From Curvibacter delicatus NBRC 14919 (GTDB taxonomy: Bacteria > Pseudomonadota > Gammaproteobacteria > Burkholderiales > Burkholderiaceae_C), in assembly GCF_001592265.1 (NCBI RefSeq), contig NZ_BCWP01000012.1, forward strand, positions 1 through 64,000: a stretch of DNA of 64,000 bases, read 5' to 3'. Position 1 is the stretch's first letter; every line of letters starts with the position of its first letter. The notes beneath the pieces were generated by a model. It did no database searches. It was not told where the DNA came from and was given only the letters and a program-made list of their open reading frames with translations. A program made the position numbers and the translations under genes. Shown one piece after another: positions 45,769 to 55,563 of the stretch.

Positions 45769-46390
45769 GTTTTTGTGCCAAGCGCTGGGCTTCGAAGGCG
45801 GCGATCTTGTCCTTGTGGCGCAGCGTCAGGCCGATGTCGTCGAAGCCATTGAGCAGGCAGTACTTGCGGAAGGCCTGCACGTCAAAGGGAATTTCCTCCC
45901 CTTGCGGCTTGACGATCACCTGGCGTTCCAGATCAATGGTGAGCTGGTAGCCGGGGAAGGCGGCACATTCGTCGAACAGCTGCGCTACCGTGGCCTCCGG
46001 CAGCTGGATTGGCAGCAGGCCGTTCTTGAAGCAGTTGTTGAAGAAGATGTCGGCAAAGCTGGGCGCGATGATGGCGCGAAAGCCATACTGGTCGATCGCC
46101 CATGGCGCATGCTCGCGCGAGGAACCGCAGCCGAAGTTCTTGCGTGCCAGCAGGATGGAGGCGCCCTCGAAACGCGGCTGGTTCAGCACGAAATCCGGGT
46201 TGGGCTTCCGGCTGGCTGGGTCCTGGCCCGGGTAGCCGGCATCGAGGTAGCGCCATTCGTCGAACAGATTGGGGCCAAAGCCGGTCTTGCGGATGGACTT
46301 GAGGAACTGCTTCGGAATGATGGCGTCGGTGTCGACGTTCTCGCGGTCCATCGGGGCCACCAGGCCCTTGTGTACGGTAAAGGTTTTCAT
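45740..46390 (-). CDS. leuD: 3-isopropylmalate dehydratase small subunit
   Basis: Swivel-domain subunit that with LeuC isomerises 2- to 3-isopropylmalate. Conserved blocks are [60 protein letters not shown] and [13 protein letters not shown]. The 216 residues fit the proteobacterial form. Its start overlaps the stop of the entericidin gene (TAATG). Its last residues are encoded within a repeat-like sequence. Confidence 0.96.
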   Translation of the reverse strand: MKTFTVHKGLVAPMDRENVDTDAIIPKQFLKSIRKTGFGPNLFDEWRYLDAGYPGQDPASRKPNPDFVLNQPRFEGASILLARKNFGCGSSREHAPWAIDQYGFRAIIAPSFADIFFNNCFKNGLLPIQLPEATVAQLFDECAAFPGYQLTIDLERQVIVKPQGEEIPFDVQAFRKYCLLNGFDDIGLTLRHKDKIAAFEAQRLAQKPWLAHTTIA

Positions 46391-46518
46391 TATTTCTTCG
46401 CCGCGCCTTCGATCTTCTCGCCGGCCTTCTGGATGTCCTGGCCCACGCCCTTGACGGTGTTGCAGCCCACCAGCGCCAGCGTCAGGGACAGGATCACAAA
46501 CAGGGTCGTTTTTTTCAT
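46390..46518 (-). CDS. Entericidin A/B family lipoprotein
   Basis: 42-residue lipoprotein precursor read from the minus strand: N-terminal [18 protein letters not shown] with a lipobox ending in Cys19, followed by [20 protein letters not shown]. Entericidins are small cell-envelope lipoproteins; in E. coli EcnB is toxic and EcnA is its antidote, while many single homologues have no known role. A strong AGGAGA site lies six bases upstream. It is placed between leuC (22-base gap) and leuD (overlapping by one base), so it should be expressed with leucine enzymes. Confidence 0.85.
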   Translation of the reverse strand: MKKTTLFVILSLTLALVGCNTVKGVGQDIQKAGEKIEGAAKK

Positions 46519-46540
46519 CGTGTTCTCCTAGGCAGATAGT

Positions 46541-47962
46541 TCAGGCGAATTTGCGGACGTCGACGAAATGGCCGTGCACCGCGGCAGCGGCGGCCATGGC
46601 CGGGCTCACCAGGTGGGTACGGCCACCGGCACCCTGACGGCCTTCGAAATTGCGGTTGCTGGTGGAGGCGCAGCGCTCGCCCGGCTCCAGGCGGTCGGCG
46701 TTCATGGCCAGGCACATGGAGCAGCCCGGTTCGCGCCACTCGAAGCCGGCGGCCTTGAATATCTCGTGCAGGCCTTCGCGCTCGGCCTGTTCCTTGACCA
46801 GGCCGGAGCCTGGTACCACCATCGCCAGCTTGACGTTCTTGGCCACTTTCTGGCCCAGTTTCTTCACCACGGCGGCAGCCTCTCGCATGTCCTCGATGCG
46901 GCTGTTGGTGCACGAGCCGATGAAGACCTTGTCGATGGCGATATCGGCCAGCGGTTTGCCCGGCTCCAGACCCATGTAGGTCAGGGCACGCTCGATGGCG
47001 CCGCGCTTGTTGGCGTCCTTTTCCTTGTCGGGGTCTGGTACGCGGCCGTCGATCCCCAGCACCATCTCGGGCGAGGTGCCCCAGGTGACCTGCGGCAGGA
47101 TCTGCGCGGCATCGAGTTCGACCACTGCATCGAACTTGGCATCGGCGTCGGAGTGCAGCGTCTTCCAGTAGGCCACCGCCTGGTCCCATTCCACACCGGT
47201 GGGAGAGAGCAGGCGGCCCTTGACGTACTCGATGGTCTTGTCGTCCACCGCCACCAGGCCGGCGCGGGCGCCGCCTTCGATCGCCATGTTGCACACCGTC
47301 ATGCGGCCTTCCATGCTCAGGGCGCGGATGGCGGAGCCAGCGAATTCGATGGTGTAGCCGGTGCCGCCGGCGGTGCCGATCTTGCCGATGATGGCCAGCA
47401 CGATGTCCTTGGCGGTCACACCCTTGGCAACCTGGCCTTCCACCTTGACGAGCATGTTCTTGGCCTTCTTGGCCAGCAGGGTCTGCGTGGCCATCACGTG
47501 CTCGACCTCGCTGGTGCCGATGCCGTGCGCCAGCGCACCAAAGGCGCCGTGGGTCGAGGTGTGCGAGTCGCCGCAGACCACGGTCATGCCGGGCAGGGTG
47601 GCGCCGTTTTCCGGGCCGATCACGTGCACGATGCCTTGGCGCTTGGACAGGAAGGGGAAGAAGGCGGCGGCGCCGGACTCCTTGATGTTCGCGTCCAGCG
47701 TGGTGATCTGTTCCTTGCTGATCGGGTCGGCAATGCCGTCGTAGCCCAGTTCCCAGCCGGTGGTCGGGGTGTTGTGGTCGGCGGTGGCCACGATGGAGCT
47801 GACGCGCCAGACCTTGCGGCCAGCCTGACGCAGGCCCTCGAAGGCCTGCGGGCTGGTGACTTCATGCACCAGATGGCGGTCGATGTAGAGGATGGCGGTG
47901 CCGTCTTCCTCGGTGTGGACGACGTGCTCGTCCCAGATCTTGTCGTACAGGGTGCGTCCCAT
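46541..47962 (-). CDS. leuC: 3-isopropylmalate dehydratase large subunit
   Basis: Aconitase-family [4Fe-4S] enzyme of leucine synthesis. It shows [15 protein letters not shown] at the start, [20 protein letters not shown], and cluster cysteines in [13 protein letters not shown] and [20 protein letters not shown] seven bases upstream sets the ATG at 47962; 473 residues is normal. It heads leuC-(entericidin)-leuD-leuB. Confidence 0.97.
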   Translation of the reverse strand: MGRTLYDKIWDEHVVHTEEDGTAILYIDRHLVHEVTSPQAFEGLRQAGRKVWRVSSIVATADHNTPTTGWELGYDGIADPISKEQITTLDANIKESGAAAFFPFLSKRQGIVHVIGPENGATLPGMTVVCGDSHTSTHGAFGALAHGIGTSEVEHVMATQTLLAKKAKNMLVKVEGQVAKGVTAKDIVLAIIGKIGTAGGTGYTIEFAGSAIRALSMEGRMTVCNMAIEGGARAGLVAVDDKTIEYVKGRLLSPTGVEWDQAVAYWKTLHSDADAKFDAVVELDAAQILPQVTWGTSPEMVLGIDGRVPDPDKEKDANKRGAIERALTYMGLEPGKPLADIAIDKVFIGSCTNSRIEDMREAAAVVKKLGQKVAKNVKLAMVVPGSGLVKEQAEREGLHEIFKAAGFEWREPGCSMCLAMNADRLEPGERCASTSNRNFEGRQGAGGRTHLVSPAMAAAAAVHGHFVDVRKFA

Positions 47963-48015
47963 GGGCAATCTTCCTTGGCAATCCGCCATTTTATGCGGAC
48001 GCTGCCAGTGGGGTT

Positions 48016-48399
48016 TCAATCGTGGATGTCCAGCTGCGGCGACAGTTCGCGCACGCGGTGGTCTACGTAGTAACCGCCGAACTCGGTGTAACGCAGCATA
48101 TGGCGGCAGCATGAGCGGCACTGCCAGACGTCGCAGCGGTTGTAGGGAAAGTAGGCCAGTGCCACCGGTGCCTCCGGCGAGTCGTAGCGTGTGCCGTGCG
48201 GGTGGTATTCCTCGAAGGTCGGTTCATAGACCTCCGGGTCGCGCAGGGTGGCCACCTGGGTCATCTGCGCAGCCGGCCAGCGCTCTTCGGTGATGCTGGT
48301 CCAGCCGGCACAGTGTCCCAGGCCACACGCGCAGGAGGACGCAGCGGACGCGTCTTCCAGCAGCGAGCGAAGTTCAGCAGCGCTTCGGATCAGGTGCAT
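48016..48399 (-). CDS. Cysteine-rich protein of unknown function
   Basis: 127-residue protein with seven Cys in two groups, SCACGLGHC near the N-terminus and [14 protein letters not shown] in the C-terminal half, which could bind zinc or an iron-sulfur cluster. The centre has [20 protein letters not shown] and [12 protein letters not shown] do not recognise the family. The ATG at 48399 lies after the gltA terminator, so it needs its own promoter or read-through; upstream ATGs fall in the terminator stem. It ends 53 bases before leuC and may be transcribed with it. Confidence 0.7.
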   Translation of the reverse strand: MHLIRSAAELRSLLEDASAASSCACGLGHCAGWTSITEERWPAAQMTQVATLRDPEVYEPTFEEYHPHGTRYDSPEAPVALAYFPYNRCDVWQCRSCCRHMLRYTEFGGYYVDHRVRELSPQLDIHD

Positions 48400-48427
48400 G
48401 TTGGGGACAAAAGTTGGGCGACCCATG

Positions 48428-48462
48428 AAAAATGCCCGCCGACGTTGCCGTGCGGCGGGCAT
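48428..48462 (-). terminator. Rho-independent terminator of gltA
   Basis: ATGCCCGCCG (48462-48453 read on the minus strand) pairs with CGGCGGGCAT (48441-48432) across eleven bases and is followed by TTTT. Confidence 0.85.
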
Positions 48463-48477
48463 GCGTTTCAGCGCAGT

Positions 48478-49788
48478 TTAACGCTTGGCCAACGGCGGCA
48501 CGTCGCGGCGCGGCGAACCGGTGAAGAGCTGGCGCGGACGGCCAATCTTGTATTCCGGATCACTGATCATTTCGTTCAGCTGGGCGATCCAGCCGACAGT
48601 GCGGGCCAGGGCGAAGATGCCGGTGAACAGGTTGACCGGAATGCCCAGGGCGCGCTGCACGATGCCAGAGTAGAAGTCGACGTTCGGGTAGAGCTTGCGC
48701 TGCACGAAGTAGTCATCTTCCAGAGCGATCTTCTCCAGCGACATGGCCAGCTTGAACAGCGGGTCGTTTTCCAGGCCCAACTCGGCCAGCACTTCCTTGC
48801 AGGTTTCCTGCATCAGCTTGGCACGCGGGTCGTGGTTCTTGTAGACGCGGTGGCCGAAGCCCATCAGGCGCACGCCGGAGTTCTTGTCCTTGACCTGGTT
48901 CATGAACTCGCCGACCTTGGCCACGCCGCCGTTGGCCTGGATGTCTTCCAGCATGTTCAGGCAGGCCTCGTTGGCACCGCCGTGGGCCGGGCCCCAGAGG
49001 CAGGCCACGCCAGCGGCAATCGCCGCGAACGGGTTGGTACCGGACGAGCCGCACAGGCGTACGGTGGAGGTGGATGCGTTCTGCTCGTGGTCGGCGTGCA
49101 GGATGAAGATGCGGTCCATGGCGCGTTCGAGCACCGGGTTGACCTTGTAGTCCTCGCAGGGTGTGCCGAACATCATGCGCAGGAAGTTGCCGGCATAGCT
49201 CAGGTCGTTGCGCGGGTACATGTAGGGCTGGCCGACGCCGTACTTGTAGGCCATGGCCACCAGCGTTGGCATCTTGGCGATCAGGCGGATCGCGGCGATT
49301 TCGCGGTGTTCCGGGTTGTTGATGTCGGTGCTGTCGTGGTAGAAGGCCGACAGGGCGCCCACCAGACCGGTCAGCACGGCCATCGGGTGCGCATCACGGC
49401 GGAAACCGCGCAGGAAGAACTGCATCTGCTCGTTGACCATGGTGTGCATGGTCACGCGCTGGCTGAAGGCGGCCTTCTTGTCGGCGTTCGGCAGGTCACC
49501 GTACAGCAGCAGGTGGCAGGTTTCAAGGAAGTCGCACTGGGTGGCCAGCTGCTCGATCGGGTAACCGCGGTACAGCAGCTCGCCCTTGTCACCATCGATG
49601 TAGGTGATGGCCGACTGGCAGGAAGCCGTCGAGAGAAAACCCGGATCGTAGGTGAACATGCCGGTCTGGCCGTAGAGCTTGCGGATGTCGATCACATCCG
49701 GGCCGATGTTGCCCTGGTAGACGGGCAGCTCGACGCTGGGGCTGCCGTTACTGAACGACAGGGTGGCTTTGTTGTCAGCGAGTTTCAT
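48478..49788 (-). CDS. gltA: Citrate synthase (type II)
   Basis: Condenses oxaloacetate and acetyl-CoA at the entry to the TCA cycle. The N-terminal domain and [11 protein letters not shown] are typical of the hexameric, NADH-sensitive type II enzyme. Catalytic residues lie in [33 protein letters not shown] and [18 protein letters not shown]. The 436 residues are normal. It ends the sdhC-D-A-B-E-gltA operon with a terminator. Confidence 0.97.
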   Translation of the reverse strand: MKLADNKATLSFSNGSPSVELPVYQGNIGPDVIDIRKLYGQTGMFTYDPGFLSTASCQSAITYIDGDKGELLYRGYPIEQLATQCDFLETCHLLLYGDLPNADKKAAFSQRVTMHTMVNEQMQFFLRGFRRDAHPMAVLTGLVGALSAFYHDSTDINNPEHREIAAIRLIAKMPTLVAMAYKYGVGQPYMYPRNDLSYAGNFLRMMFGTPCEDYKVNPVLERAMDRIFILHADHEQNASTSTVRLCGSSGTNPFAAIAAGVACLWGPAHGGANEACLNMLEDIQANGGVAKVGEFMNQVKDKNSGVRLMGFGHRVYKNHDPRAKLMQETCKEVLAELGLENDPLFKLAMSLEKIALEDDYFVQRKLYPNVDFYSGIVQRALGIPVNLFTGIFALARTVGWIAQLNEMISDPEYKIGRPRQLFTGSPRRDVPPLAKR

Positions 49789-49798
49789 TGGGGGCCTT

Positions 49799-50077
49799 TC
49801 AGCAGGTTTCTCTCAACATGTCTAAAACTTCTTGCACGTCCGCACGGTTCAGCTCGGGGCTGACCTCGGCCAGCGGCTTGCGGCCGAGGTGGAGGTCGAG
49901 CAGATCGTTGTCACTCAGGTCCATCAGGGCCGTCAGGCCCTGTGCCTGGGCCAGGGTCAGCGTGGACTCGAACTTGTTGAAAAAACGCTCGATGAAGAGG
50001 TCGTTCTCGAGCAGGCCGCGGCGGCAGCGCCACTTCAGCTTGCTCAGCGTTCTTTCGTCAATCAGTTCATTGTCCAT
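49799..50077 (-). CDS. sdhE: FAD assembly factor SdhE
   Basis: 92-residue SdhE/YgfY-type protein that promotes covalent FAD attachment to SdhA. The hallmark is [19 protein letters not shown] (the RGxxE motif), followed by [17 protein letters not shown]. It lies between sdhB and gltA, the natural position. The ATG at 50077 is chosen because it gives the family length. Confidence 0.93.
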   Translation of the reverse strand: MDNELIDERTLSKLKWRCRRGLLENDLFIERFFNKFESTLTLAQAQGLTALMDLSDNDLLDLHLGRKPLAEVSPELNRADVQEVLDMLRETC

Positions 50078-50097
50078 GTTGAACCCCGGTGAATTGC

Positions 50098-50802
50098 TTA
50101 CACCGCGCGGGCGACCATCATTTCCTTGATCTTGCCGATGGCCTTGGTCGGGTTCAGACCCTTGGGGCAGACATCGACACAGTTCATGATGGTGTGGCAG
50201 CGGAACAGGCGGTACGGATCTTCCAGGTTGTCCAGACGCTCGCCGGTGGCGTTGTCGCGGCTGTCCGCCAGGAAGCGGTAGGCCTGCAGCAGACCGGCGG
50301 GACCGACGAACTTGTCCGGGTTCCACCAGAAGCTCGGGCAACTGGTCGAGCAGCTGGCACACAGGATGCACTCGTACAGGCCGTTGAGCTCTTCACGCTC
50401 TTCCGGGCTCTGCAGGCGCTCGCGCTCGGGTGCCGGCGTGTCGTTGATCAGGTAGGGCTTGATCGAGTTGTACTGCTTGAAGAACTGCGTCATGTCGACG
50501 ATCAGGTCGCGCACCACCGGCAGGCCGGGCAGCGGCTTGAGCGTGATCACGCCAGGCAGCGTGTTCATGTTGGTCAGGCAGGCCAGGCCGTTTTTGCCGT
50601 TGATGTTCATCGCGTCCGAGCCGCAGACACCTTCGCGGCAGGAGCGGCGGAACGAAATGGACGGATCAACCGCCTTGAGCTTCATCAGGGCGTCGAGCAG
50701 CATGCGCTCGTGACCGTCGAGTTCGACCTCGATGGTCTGCATGTAGGGTTTGGCGTCCTTTTCCGGGTCGTAACGGTAGATCTGGAATGTGCGTTTTGCC
50801 AT
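50098..50802 (-). CDS. sdhB: Succinate dehydrogenase iron-sulfur subunit
   Basis: Carries electrons from SdhA to quinone. The [2Fe-2S] ligands are in [21 protein letters not shown] (first and last Cys included). The [4Fe-4S] and [3Fe-4S] ligands are in [19 protein letters not shown] and [17 protein letters not shown]. The 234 residues are normal. It follows sdhA by 42 bases in the operon. Confidence 0.97.
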   Translation of the reverse strand: MAKRTFQIYRYDPEKDAKPYMQTIEVELDGHERMLLDALMKLKAVDPSISFRRSCREGVCGSDAMNINGKNGLACLTNMNTLPGVITLKPLPGLPVVRDLIVDMTQFFKQYNSIKPYLINDTPAPERERLQSPEEREELNGLYECILCASCSTSCPSFWWNPDKFVGPAGLLQAYRFLADSRDNATGERLDNLEDPYRLFRCHTIMNCVDVCPKGLNPTKAIGKIKEMMVARAV

Positions 50803-50844
50803 GGTATTTTTCTCCGTGCGTCGTGGATGCTGGATGTGGGGGCC

Positions 50845-52644
50845 TTAGAAGGTACGGACCTTCGGGGGCACCGACTCCACGGTCAGCGGCTTCAGGTTGA
50901 CGGGTTTGTACGACAGGCTGTTGGTGGCGCTGTCCCACAGGGTGTGTTTCATCCACTCGGCGTCGTTGCGACCCAGCGGGAACTGGGCGTCGTCGGCCGG
51001 ACGCTCGTAGTCGTTCACGGTGTGGGCACCGCGGCACTCGCGGCGGGCGGCAGCCGAGGTCATGGTGGCCTGGGCGGCTTCCATCAGGTTCTCGACTTCC
51101 AGCGCCTCGATGCGCGCGGTGTTGAACACCTTGGACTTGTCCTTGAGCGTGATGTTGGCCACGCGCTCGCGCAAGGCATTGATCTTGCGCACACCTTCGT
51201 CCATGGAGGCCTGGGTACGGAACACGCCAGCGTGCTGCTGCATGGTGGCGCGCATGTCGTTGGCAACGTCCTGGGCATATTCACCGGTGGTGGAGCTGTC
51301 AAGACGGGCCAGACGGGCCAGTGTGCGGTCGGCGGCGTCGGCCGGCAGCGGCTTGTGGGCCTTGGCCTTGTCGCTGGCCTGGACGATGTGGTTGCCGGCC
51401 GCGCGGCCGAACACCAGCAGGTCGAGCAGCGAGTTGGTGCCCAGGCGGTTGGCACCGTGCACGCTCACGCAGGCGCATTCGCCCACCGCGTAGAGGCCGT
51501 TCACGACCTTCTGGCTGCCGCTGCCGTCGGGGGTGACGACCTGGCCGTTGATGTTGGTCGGAATGCCGCCCATCTGGTAGTGGATGGTGGGCACCACCGG
51601 AATCGGCTCCTTGGTGATGTCCACATTGGCGAAGTTGACACCGATCTCGTACACCGAGGGCAGACGCTTGTGGATGGTCTCGGCGCCCAGGTGATCCAGC
51701 TTGAGCAGCACGTAGTCCTTGTTCGGGCCACAGCCACGGCCTTCCTTGATCTCCTGGTCCATGCAGCGCGAGACGAAGTCGCGCGGTGCCAGGTCCTTCA
51801 GCGTCGGGGCATAACGCTCCATGAAACGCTCGCCATTGCTGTTGAGCAGGATGGCGCCTTCGCCGCGGCAGCCTTCGGTCAGCAGCACGCCCGCGCCGGC
51901 CACGCCGGTCGGGTGGAACTGCCAGAACTCCATGTCCTGCAGCGGGATGCCGGCGCGTGCCGCCATGCCCAGGCCGTCACCGGTGTTGATGAAGGCGTTG
52001 GTCGATGCGGCGAAGATGCGCCCGGCACCGCCGGTGGCCAGCAGCGTGTGCTTGGCTTCCAGGATGTAGGTCTCGCCGGTTTCCATTTCCAGCGCGGTCA
52101 CGCCCACCACGTCGCCGTCAGCGTCGCGGATCAGGTCCAGCGCCATCCATTCGACGAAGAAAGTGGTCTTGGCCTGCACGTTCTGCTGGTACAGCGTGTG
52201 CAGCATGGCATGGCCGGTACGGTCGGCGGCGGCGCAGGCACGCTGCACCGGCTTTTCACCGTAGTTGGCGGTGTGGCCGCCGAACGGACGCTGGTAGATG
52301 GTGCCGTCGGGGTTGCGGTCGAACGGCATGCCGAAGTGTTCCAGCTCGTACACCACTTTCGGTGCTTCGCGGCACATGAACTCGATGGCGTCCTGGTCGC
52401 CCAGCCAGTCAGAGCCCTTGATGGTGTCGTAGAAGTGGTAGTGCCAGTTGTCTTCGCTCATGTTGCCCAGGCTGGCGCTGACGCCACCTTGAGCGGCGAC
52501 GGTGTGCGAGCGGGTCGGGAACACCTTGGACAGCACGGCCACGTTCAGGCCGGCGCGTGCGAGCTGCAGCGAGGCGCGCATGCCGGAACCGCCGGCACCG
52601 ATGATGACAACGTCAAATTTGCGTTTGGATAAGGAGTAGGACAT
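50845..52644 (-). CDS. sdhA: Succinate dehydrogenase flavoprotein subunit
   Basis: Oxidises succinate to fumarate with covalently bound FAD. The FAD-binding start is DVVIIGAGGSGMRASLQLA, the flavin-linking His lies in TRSHTVAAQGGVSASLG, and catalytic residues are expected in GCRGEGAILLNSNGERFMER. The 599 residues match the family. It follows sdhD by three bases and is maturated by SdhE from the same operon. Confidence 0.97.
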   Translation of the reverse strand: MSYSLSKRKFDVVIIGAGGSGMRASLQLARAGLNVAVLSKVFPTRSHTVAAQGGVSASLGNMSEDNWHYHFYDTIKGSDWLGDQDAIEFMCREAPKVVYELEHFGMPFDRNPDGTIYQRPFGGHTANYGEKPVQRACAAADRTGHAMLHTLYQQNVQAKTTFFVEWMALDLIRDADGDVVGVTALEMETGETYILEAKHTLLATGGAGRIFAASTNAFINTGDGLGMAARAGIPLQDMEFWQFHPTGVAGAGVLLTEGCRGEGAILLNSNGERFMERYAPTLKDLAPRDFVSRCMDQEIKEGRGCGPNKDYVLLKLDHLGAETIHKRLPSVYEIGVNFANVDITKEPIPVVPTIHYQMGGIPTNINGQVVTPDGSGSQKVVNGLYAVGECACVSVHGANRLGTNSLLDLLVFGRAAGNHIVQASDKAKAHKPLPADAADRTLARLARLDSSTTGEYAQDVANDMRATMQQHAGVFRTQASMDEGVRKINALRERVANITLKDKSKVFNTARIEALEVENLMEAAQATMTSAAARRECRGAHTVNDYERPADDAQFPLGRNDAEWMKHTLWDSATNSLSYKPVNLKPLTVESVPPKVRTF

Positions 52645-52647
52645 GGG

Positions 52648-53013
52648 TTACAGCCTCCACAGGACTTGAATGGCCCAGCCGGCACAGCCAACCAGCCAGA
52701 CGATGGTGAATACCTGCAGCGACAGGCGAAGCCAGATGGGCTTGATGTAGTCCATCCAGATGTCGCGCATGCCCACCCAGACGTGGTAGGCCAGCGCGAT
52801 GATGACAACGAAGGTCAGTACCTTCATCCATTGGGCGGCAAAGATGCCGGCCCAGGTTTCGTAGCCGATGGGGCCGCGGGTGAGCAGGACCTGGCCCAGC
52901 AGCAGCAGGGTGAACACGACCATCAGGGCCGCGGTGATGCGCTGGCTCAGCCAGTCGCGAAGTCCGTAGTGCGCACCGACGACGATGCGCTTGGAGCCGT
53001 AGTTAACCGACAT
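52648..53013 (-). CDS. sdhD: Succinate dehydrogenase membrane anchor subunit
   Basis: 121-residue membrane protein with three predicted spans (ITAALMVVFTLLLLGQVLLT; VLTFVVIIALAYHVWVGM; VFTIVWLVGCAGWAIQVLW). The His in ALAYHVWVGMRDIWMDYIKP is the likely heme or quinone-site residue. Anchors quinone reduction with SdhC. The ATG at 53013 removes an unconserved N-terminal stretch. Confidence 0.92.
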   Translation of the reverse strand: MSVNYGSKRIVVGAHYGLRDWLSQRITAALMVVFTLLLLGQVLLTRGPIGYETWAGIFAAQWMKVLTFVVIIALAYHVWVGMRDIWMDYIKPIWLRLSLQVFTIVWLVGCAGWAIQVLWRL

Positions 53014-53030
53014 GTGTCGCTCCTTCTTGC

Positions 53031-53474
53031 TTAGTAAAGGCCAAACAGCTTGGCACCGAGAACCGCGGTCAGACCGAGGCTGAGCACCAGTGTGACGATG
53101 GCCGAACTGCGGCCGAATTCCTTGGTCACCGCATGGGTGAGGTCCATCCACAGGTGGCGGATGCCGGCAATGATGTGGTGCAGGTAGGCCCAGATCAGGG
53201 CCAGTGCCACCAGCTTGAAGAACCAGCCCGGCACCGGGCCGACGCCGGCACCGAACAGGGCCGTGAAACGGGCGAAGGAATACTCCGACGACACCGACAC
53301 ATCGAACAGCCAGATGATGAAGGGCAGCAGGAGGAACATGAGGGCGCCGCTGACGCGATGCAGGATCGACACCCAGGCGGCCGGGGCCATGCGGTAGGTG
53401 GGGAGATCCTTGAACGCGTTGATGTTGCGGAACTCGGGCCGTTTGGCCTGGGAAGGGGTGACAAGCTCAGTCAT
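53031..53474 (-). CDS. sdhC: Succinate dehydrogenase cytochrome b556 subunit
   Basis: 147-residue membrane anchor with the SdhC signature ILHRVSGALMFLLLPFIIWL and the heme-ligand region IWAYLHHIIAGIRHLWMDLT. Three spans are visible. The ATG at 53474 heads sdhCDAB-sdhE-gltA. A TAGAAT box on the minus strand (53540-53535) could be its -10, but no good -35 is seen. Confidence 0.94.
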   Translation of the reverse strand: MTELVTPSQAKRPEFRNINAFKDLPTYRMAPAAWVSILHRVSGALMFLLLPFIIWLFDVSVSSEYSFARFTALFGAGVGPVPGWFFKLVALALIWAYLHHIIAGIRHLWMDLTHAVTKEFGRSSAIVTLVLSLGLTAVLGAKLFGLY

Positions 53475-53610
53475 GGTTGGGCTTTCTCTTTTGGATGTAA
53501 CCGCTTTGTAATTTCTGGCAGGTTGCCGGGGCAAATTCTATTGCAACGCAGCAATGGAACGAGGGAGTCGGGGGATTCTTTATGGGGTTTGCACGTGGTA
53601 ACAGAGTTTC

Positions 53611-54413
53611 TCAGCCGAGTTCGTTGTGGTAGTGGTGGGTGTCGGTCAGGTACAGGCCGCGGCGCAGTTCCATCGGGACGTCGTTGTAGGTGTAGGCAAT
53701 GCGTTCCACGCTCAGCAAGGGCGTGTTTTCGGAATCTTGAGCAGGGCGGCCTGGGCGGCATCGGGCAGGACGGCGCGGATTTTTTCCTCGGCGCGCACCA
53801 TGCGCACGCCGAATTCGGTTTCGAACAGTGCATACATCGGGCCGTGGTACTGGCTCAGGCGCTCCGCTGTCAGGCCCTTGAAGGGGGTGCCCGGCAGCCA
53901 CAGGTCTTCCAGGATGGTGGGGCGGCCGGCGAAGGAAAGCACCCGGCGTGCCTGCAGCACGCTGTCGCCGGTGCGCAGTGCCAGGGCGCGCGCCACGTCG
54001 GCGCTGGCGCGCAGGCGCTTGCAGTCGATGATGGTGCGCTCGGCCGGTCCTTCGCTCTGGTTGTCGCCCTGGTCCGGCATCAGCCGCAGAAAGCGGTACT
54101 GGACATGCTGTTCCGCATGGGTGGCGACGAAGGTACCCTTGCCCTGGCGGCGCAGCAGCAGGTTCTCGGCCGCGAGTTCATCGATTGCCTTGCGCACCGT
54201 GCCCTGGCTGACGCGAAAGCGCGCTGCCAGGTCCATTTCGCTCGGAATGGCCTCGCCGGGTTTCCATTCACCCGACTGCAGGCTTTGCAGAATCAGTCCC
54301 TTGATCTGCTGGTACAGCGGGCTGAAGGCGGGGGTCGGGCCGGGTTGCGCAGACGCGCCACCTTCCGTGCCGGGGTGGGCAGGGTCAACAGCAAAAGAGG
54401 GCGTCTGGTTCAT
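53611..54413 (-). pseudogene. GntR-family (HutC/UTRA) regulator gene with a frameshift
   Basis: Encodes a GntR winged-helix domain at about residues 30-100 (LYQQIKGLILQSLQSGEWKP, IPSEMDLAARFRVSQGTVRK) followed by a UTRA ligand domain. The frame runs to a stop at 53712 and ends in an odd IPKTRPC tail. The normal UTRA ending (TPLLSVERIAYTYNDVPME ... LTDTHHYHNELG) continues in another frame to 53611. Adding one A in the AAAA run at 53729-53726 on the minus strand restores it. This may be a real mutation, a sequencing error or, less likely, programmed frameshifting. It sits between sdhC and mdh, suggesting a TCA-cycle regulator. Confidence 0.85.
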
Positions 54414-54451
54414 GGGGCGGGAGGTGGTTGCACGCAGGCAGAACAGGTTGA

Positions 54452-54479
54452 ATCATATCTTATATAAGACATAAGACAA
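54452..54479 (-). promoter_or_regulatory. GntR gene promoter with embedded operator
   Basis: On the minus strand TTGTCT (54479-54474), 16 bases, then TATGAT (54457-54452). The spacer holds the palindrome TCTTATATAAGA (54458-54469), and the adjacent ATAAGAC repeats once more (54471-54477). Binding of the regulator there would block its own promoter and could affect the divergent mdh promoter. Confidence 0.6.
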
Positions 54480-54480
54480 A

Positions 54481-54509
54481 TTGATAAATCAGGGTTTTCG
54501 CGGTACACT
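54481..54509 (+). promoter_or_regulatory. Candidate sigma-70 promoter of mdh
   Basis: TTGATA (54481-54486), exactly 17 bases, then TACACT (54504-54509). It starts right after the TCTTATATAAGA operator region and lies about 65 bases upstream of the mdh start. Confidence 0.65.
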
Positions 54510-54574
54510 TCGCGGTGCATCCGGGGCTTGGTTACGTCCCGGTTACCGTTCACAACACTTCTGGAGTTCTCACC

Positions 54575-55561
54575 ATGAGCAAAAAGCCCGTTCGCGTTGC
54601 TGTTACTGGCGCCGCAGGCCAAATCGGTTACGCCCTGTTGTTCCGCATCGCTTCCGGCGAAATGCTGGGCAAGGACCAGCCCGTCATTCTGCAATTGCTC
54701 GAAATCCCCGACGAAAAGGCCCAGAAGGCCCTCAAGGGTGTGATGATGGAACTCGACGACTGCGCCTTCCCGCTGCTGGCCGGCATGGAAGCCCACAGCG
54801 ATCCGATGACCGCTTTCAAGGATACCGACTACGCCCTGCTGGTGGGTTCGCGTCCGCGTGGCCCGGGCATGGAACGTGCCGAGCTGCTGGCCGTCAACGG
54901 CGCCATCTTCACGGCCCAGGGCAAGGCCCTCAACGCCGTGGCCAGCCGCAACGTCAAGGTGCTGGTGGTCGGTAACCCGGCCAACACCAACGCCTACATC
55001 GCCATGAAGAGCGCCCCGGATCTGCCGCGTAAGAACTTCACCGCCATGCTGCGCCTGGACCACAACCGCGCTGCCAGCCAGATCGCTGCCAAGACCGGCA
55101 AGGCCGTGGCCGACATCGAAAAACTCACCGTGTGGGGCAACCACTCGCCCACCATGTACGCCGACTACCGCTTTGCCACCATCAAGGGTGAGAGCGTGGC
55201 CAAGATGATCAACGACCAGGAATGGAACGCCAACGTGTTCCTGCCCACCGTGGGCAAGCGCGGCGCGGCCATCATCGAGGCACGCGGCCTGTCGTCGGCT
55301 GCTTCGGCTGCCAATGCTGCCATCGACCACATGCGCGACTGGGCCCTGGGCACCAACGGCAAGTGGGTCACCATGGGCATTCCGTCGGATGGCCAGTACG
55401 GCATTCCGAAGGACACCATGTTCGGCTTCCCGGTGACCTGCGAAAACGGCGAGTACAAGGTGGTTGAAGGCCTGGCCATCGACGCCTTCTCGCAAGAGCG
55501 TATCAACATCACCCTGGCCGAGTTGCAAGGCGAGCAGGACGGCGTCAAGCACCTGCTGTAA
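54575..55561 (+). CDS. mdh: Malate dehydrogenase
   Basis: NAD-dependent malate-to-oxaloacetate enzyme of the TCA cycle. It shows [20 protein letters not shown], the catalytic block [18 protein letters not shown], and [15 protein letters not shown] with the active-site His. At 328 residues it matches the cytosolic-type MDH common in betaproteobacteria. The ATG at 54575 ([12 protein letters not shown]) follows GGAG. It diverges from the GntR gene and precedes the CitE-like gene by two bases. Confidence 0.97.
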   Translation: MSKKPVRVAVTGAAGQIGYALLFRIASGEMLGKDQPVILQLLEIPDEKAQKALKGVMMELDDCAFPLLAGMEAHSDPMTAFKDTDYALLVGSRPRGPGMERAELLAVNGAIFTAQGKALNAVASRNVKVLVVGNPANTNAYIAMKSAPDLPRKNFTAMLRLDHNRAASQIAAKTGKAVADIEKLTVWGNHSPTMYADYRFATIKGESVAKMINDQEWNANVFLPTVGKRGAAIIEARGLSSAASAANAAIDHMRDWALGTNGKWVTMGIPSDGQYGIPKDTMFGFPVTCENGEYKVVEGLAIDAFSQERINITLAELQGEQDGVKHLL

Positions 55562-55563
55562 AC

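Noticed and set aside
50089-52632. An 847-codon open frame on the plus strand opposite sdhB and sdhA
   Set aside because: Shadow of two clear sdh genes; the product is His/Val/Gly-rich and lacks motifs.
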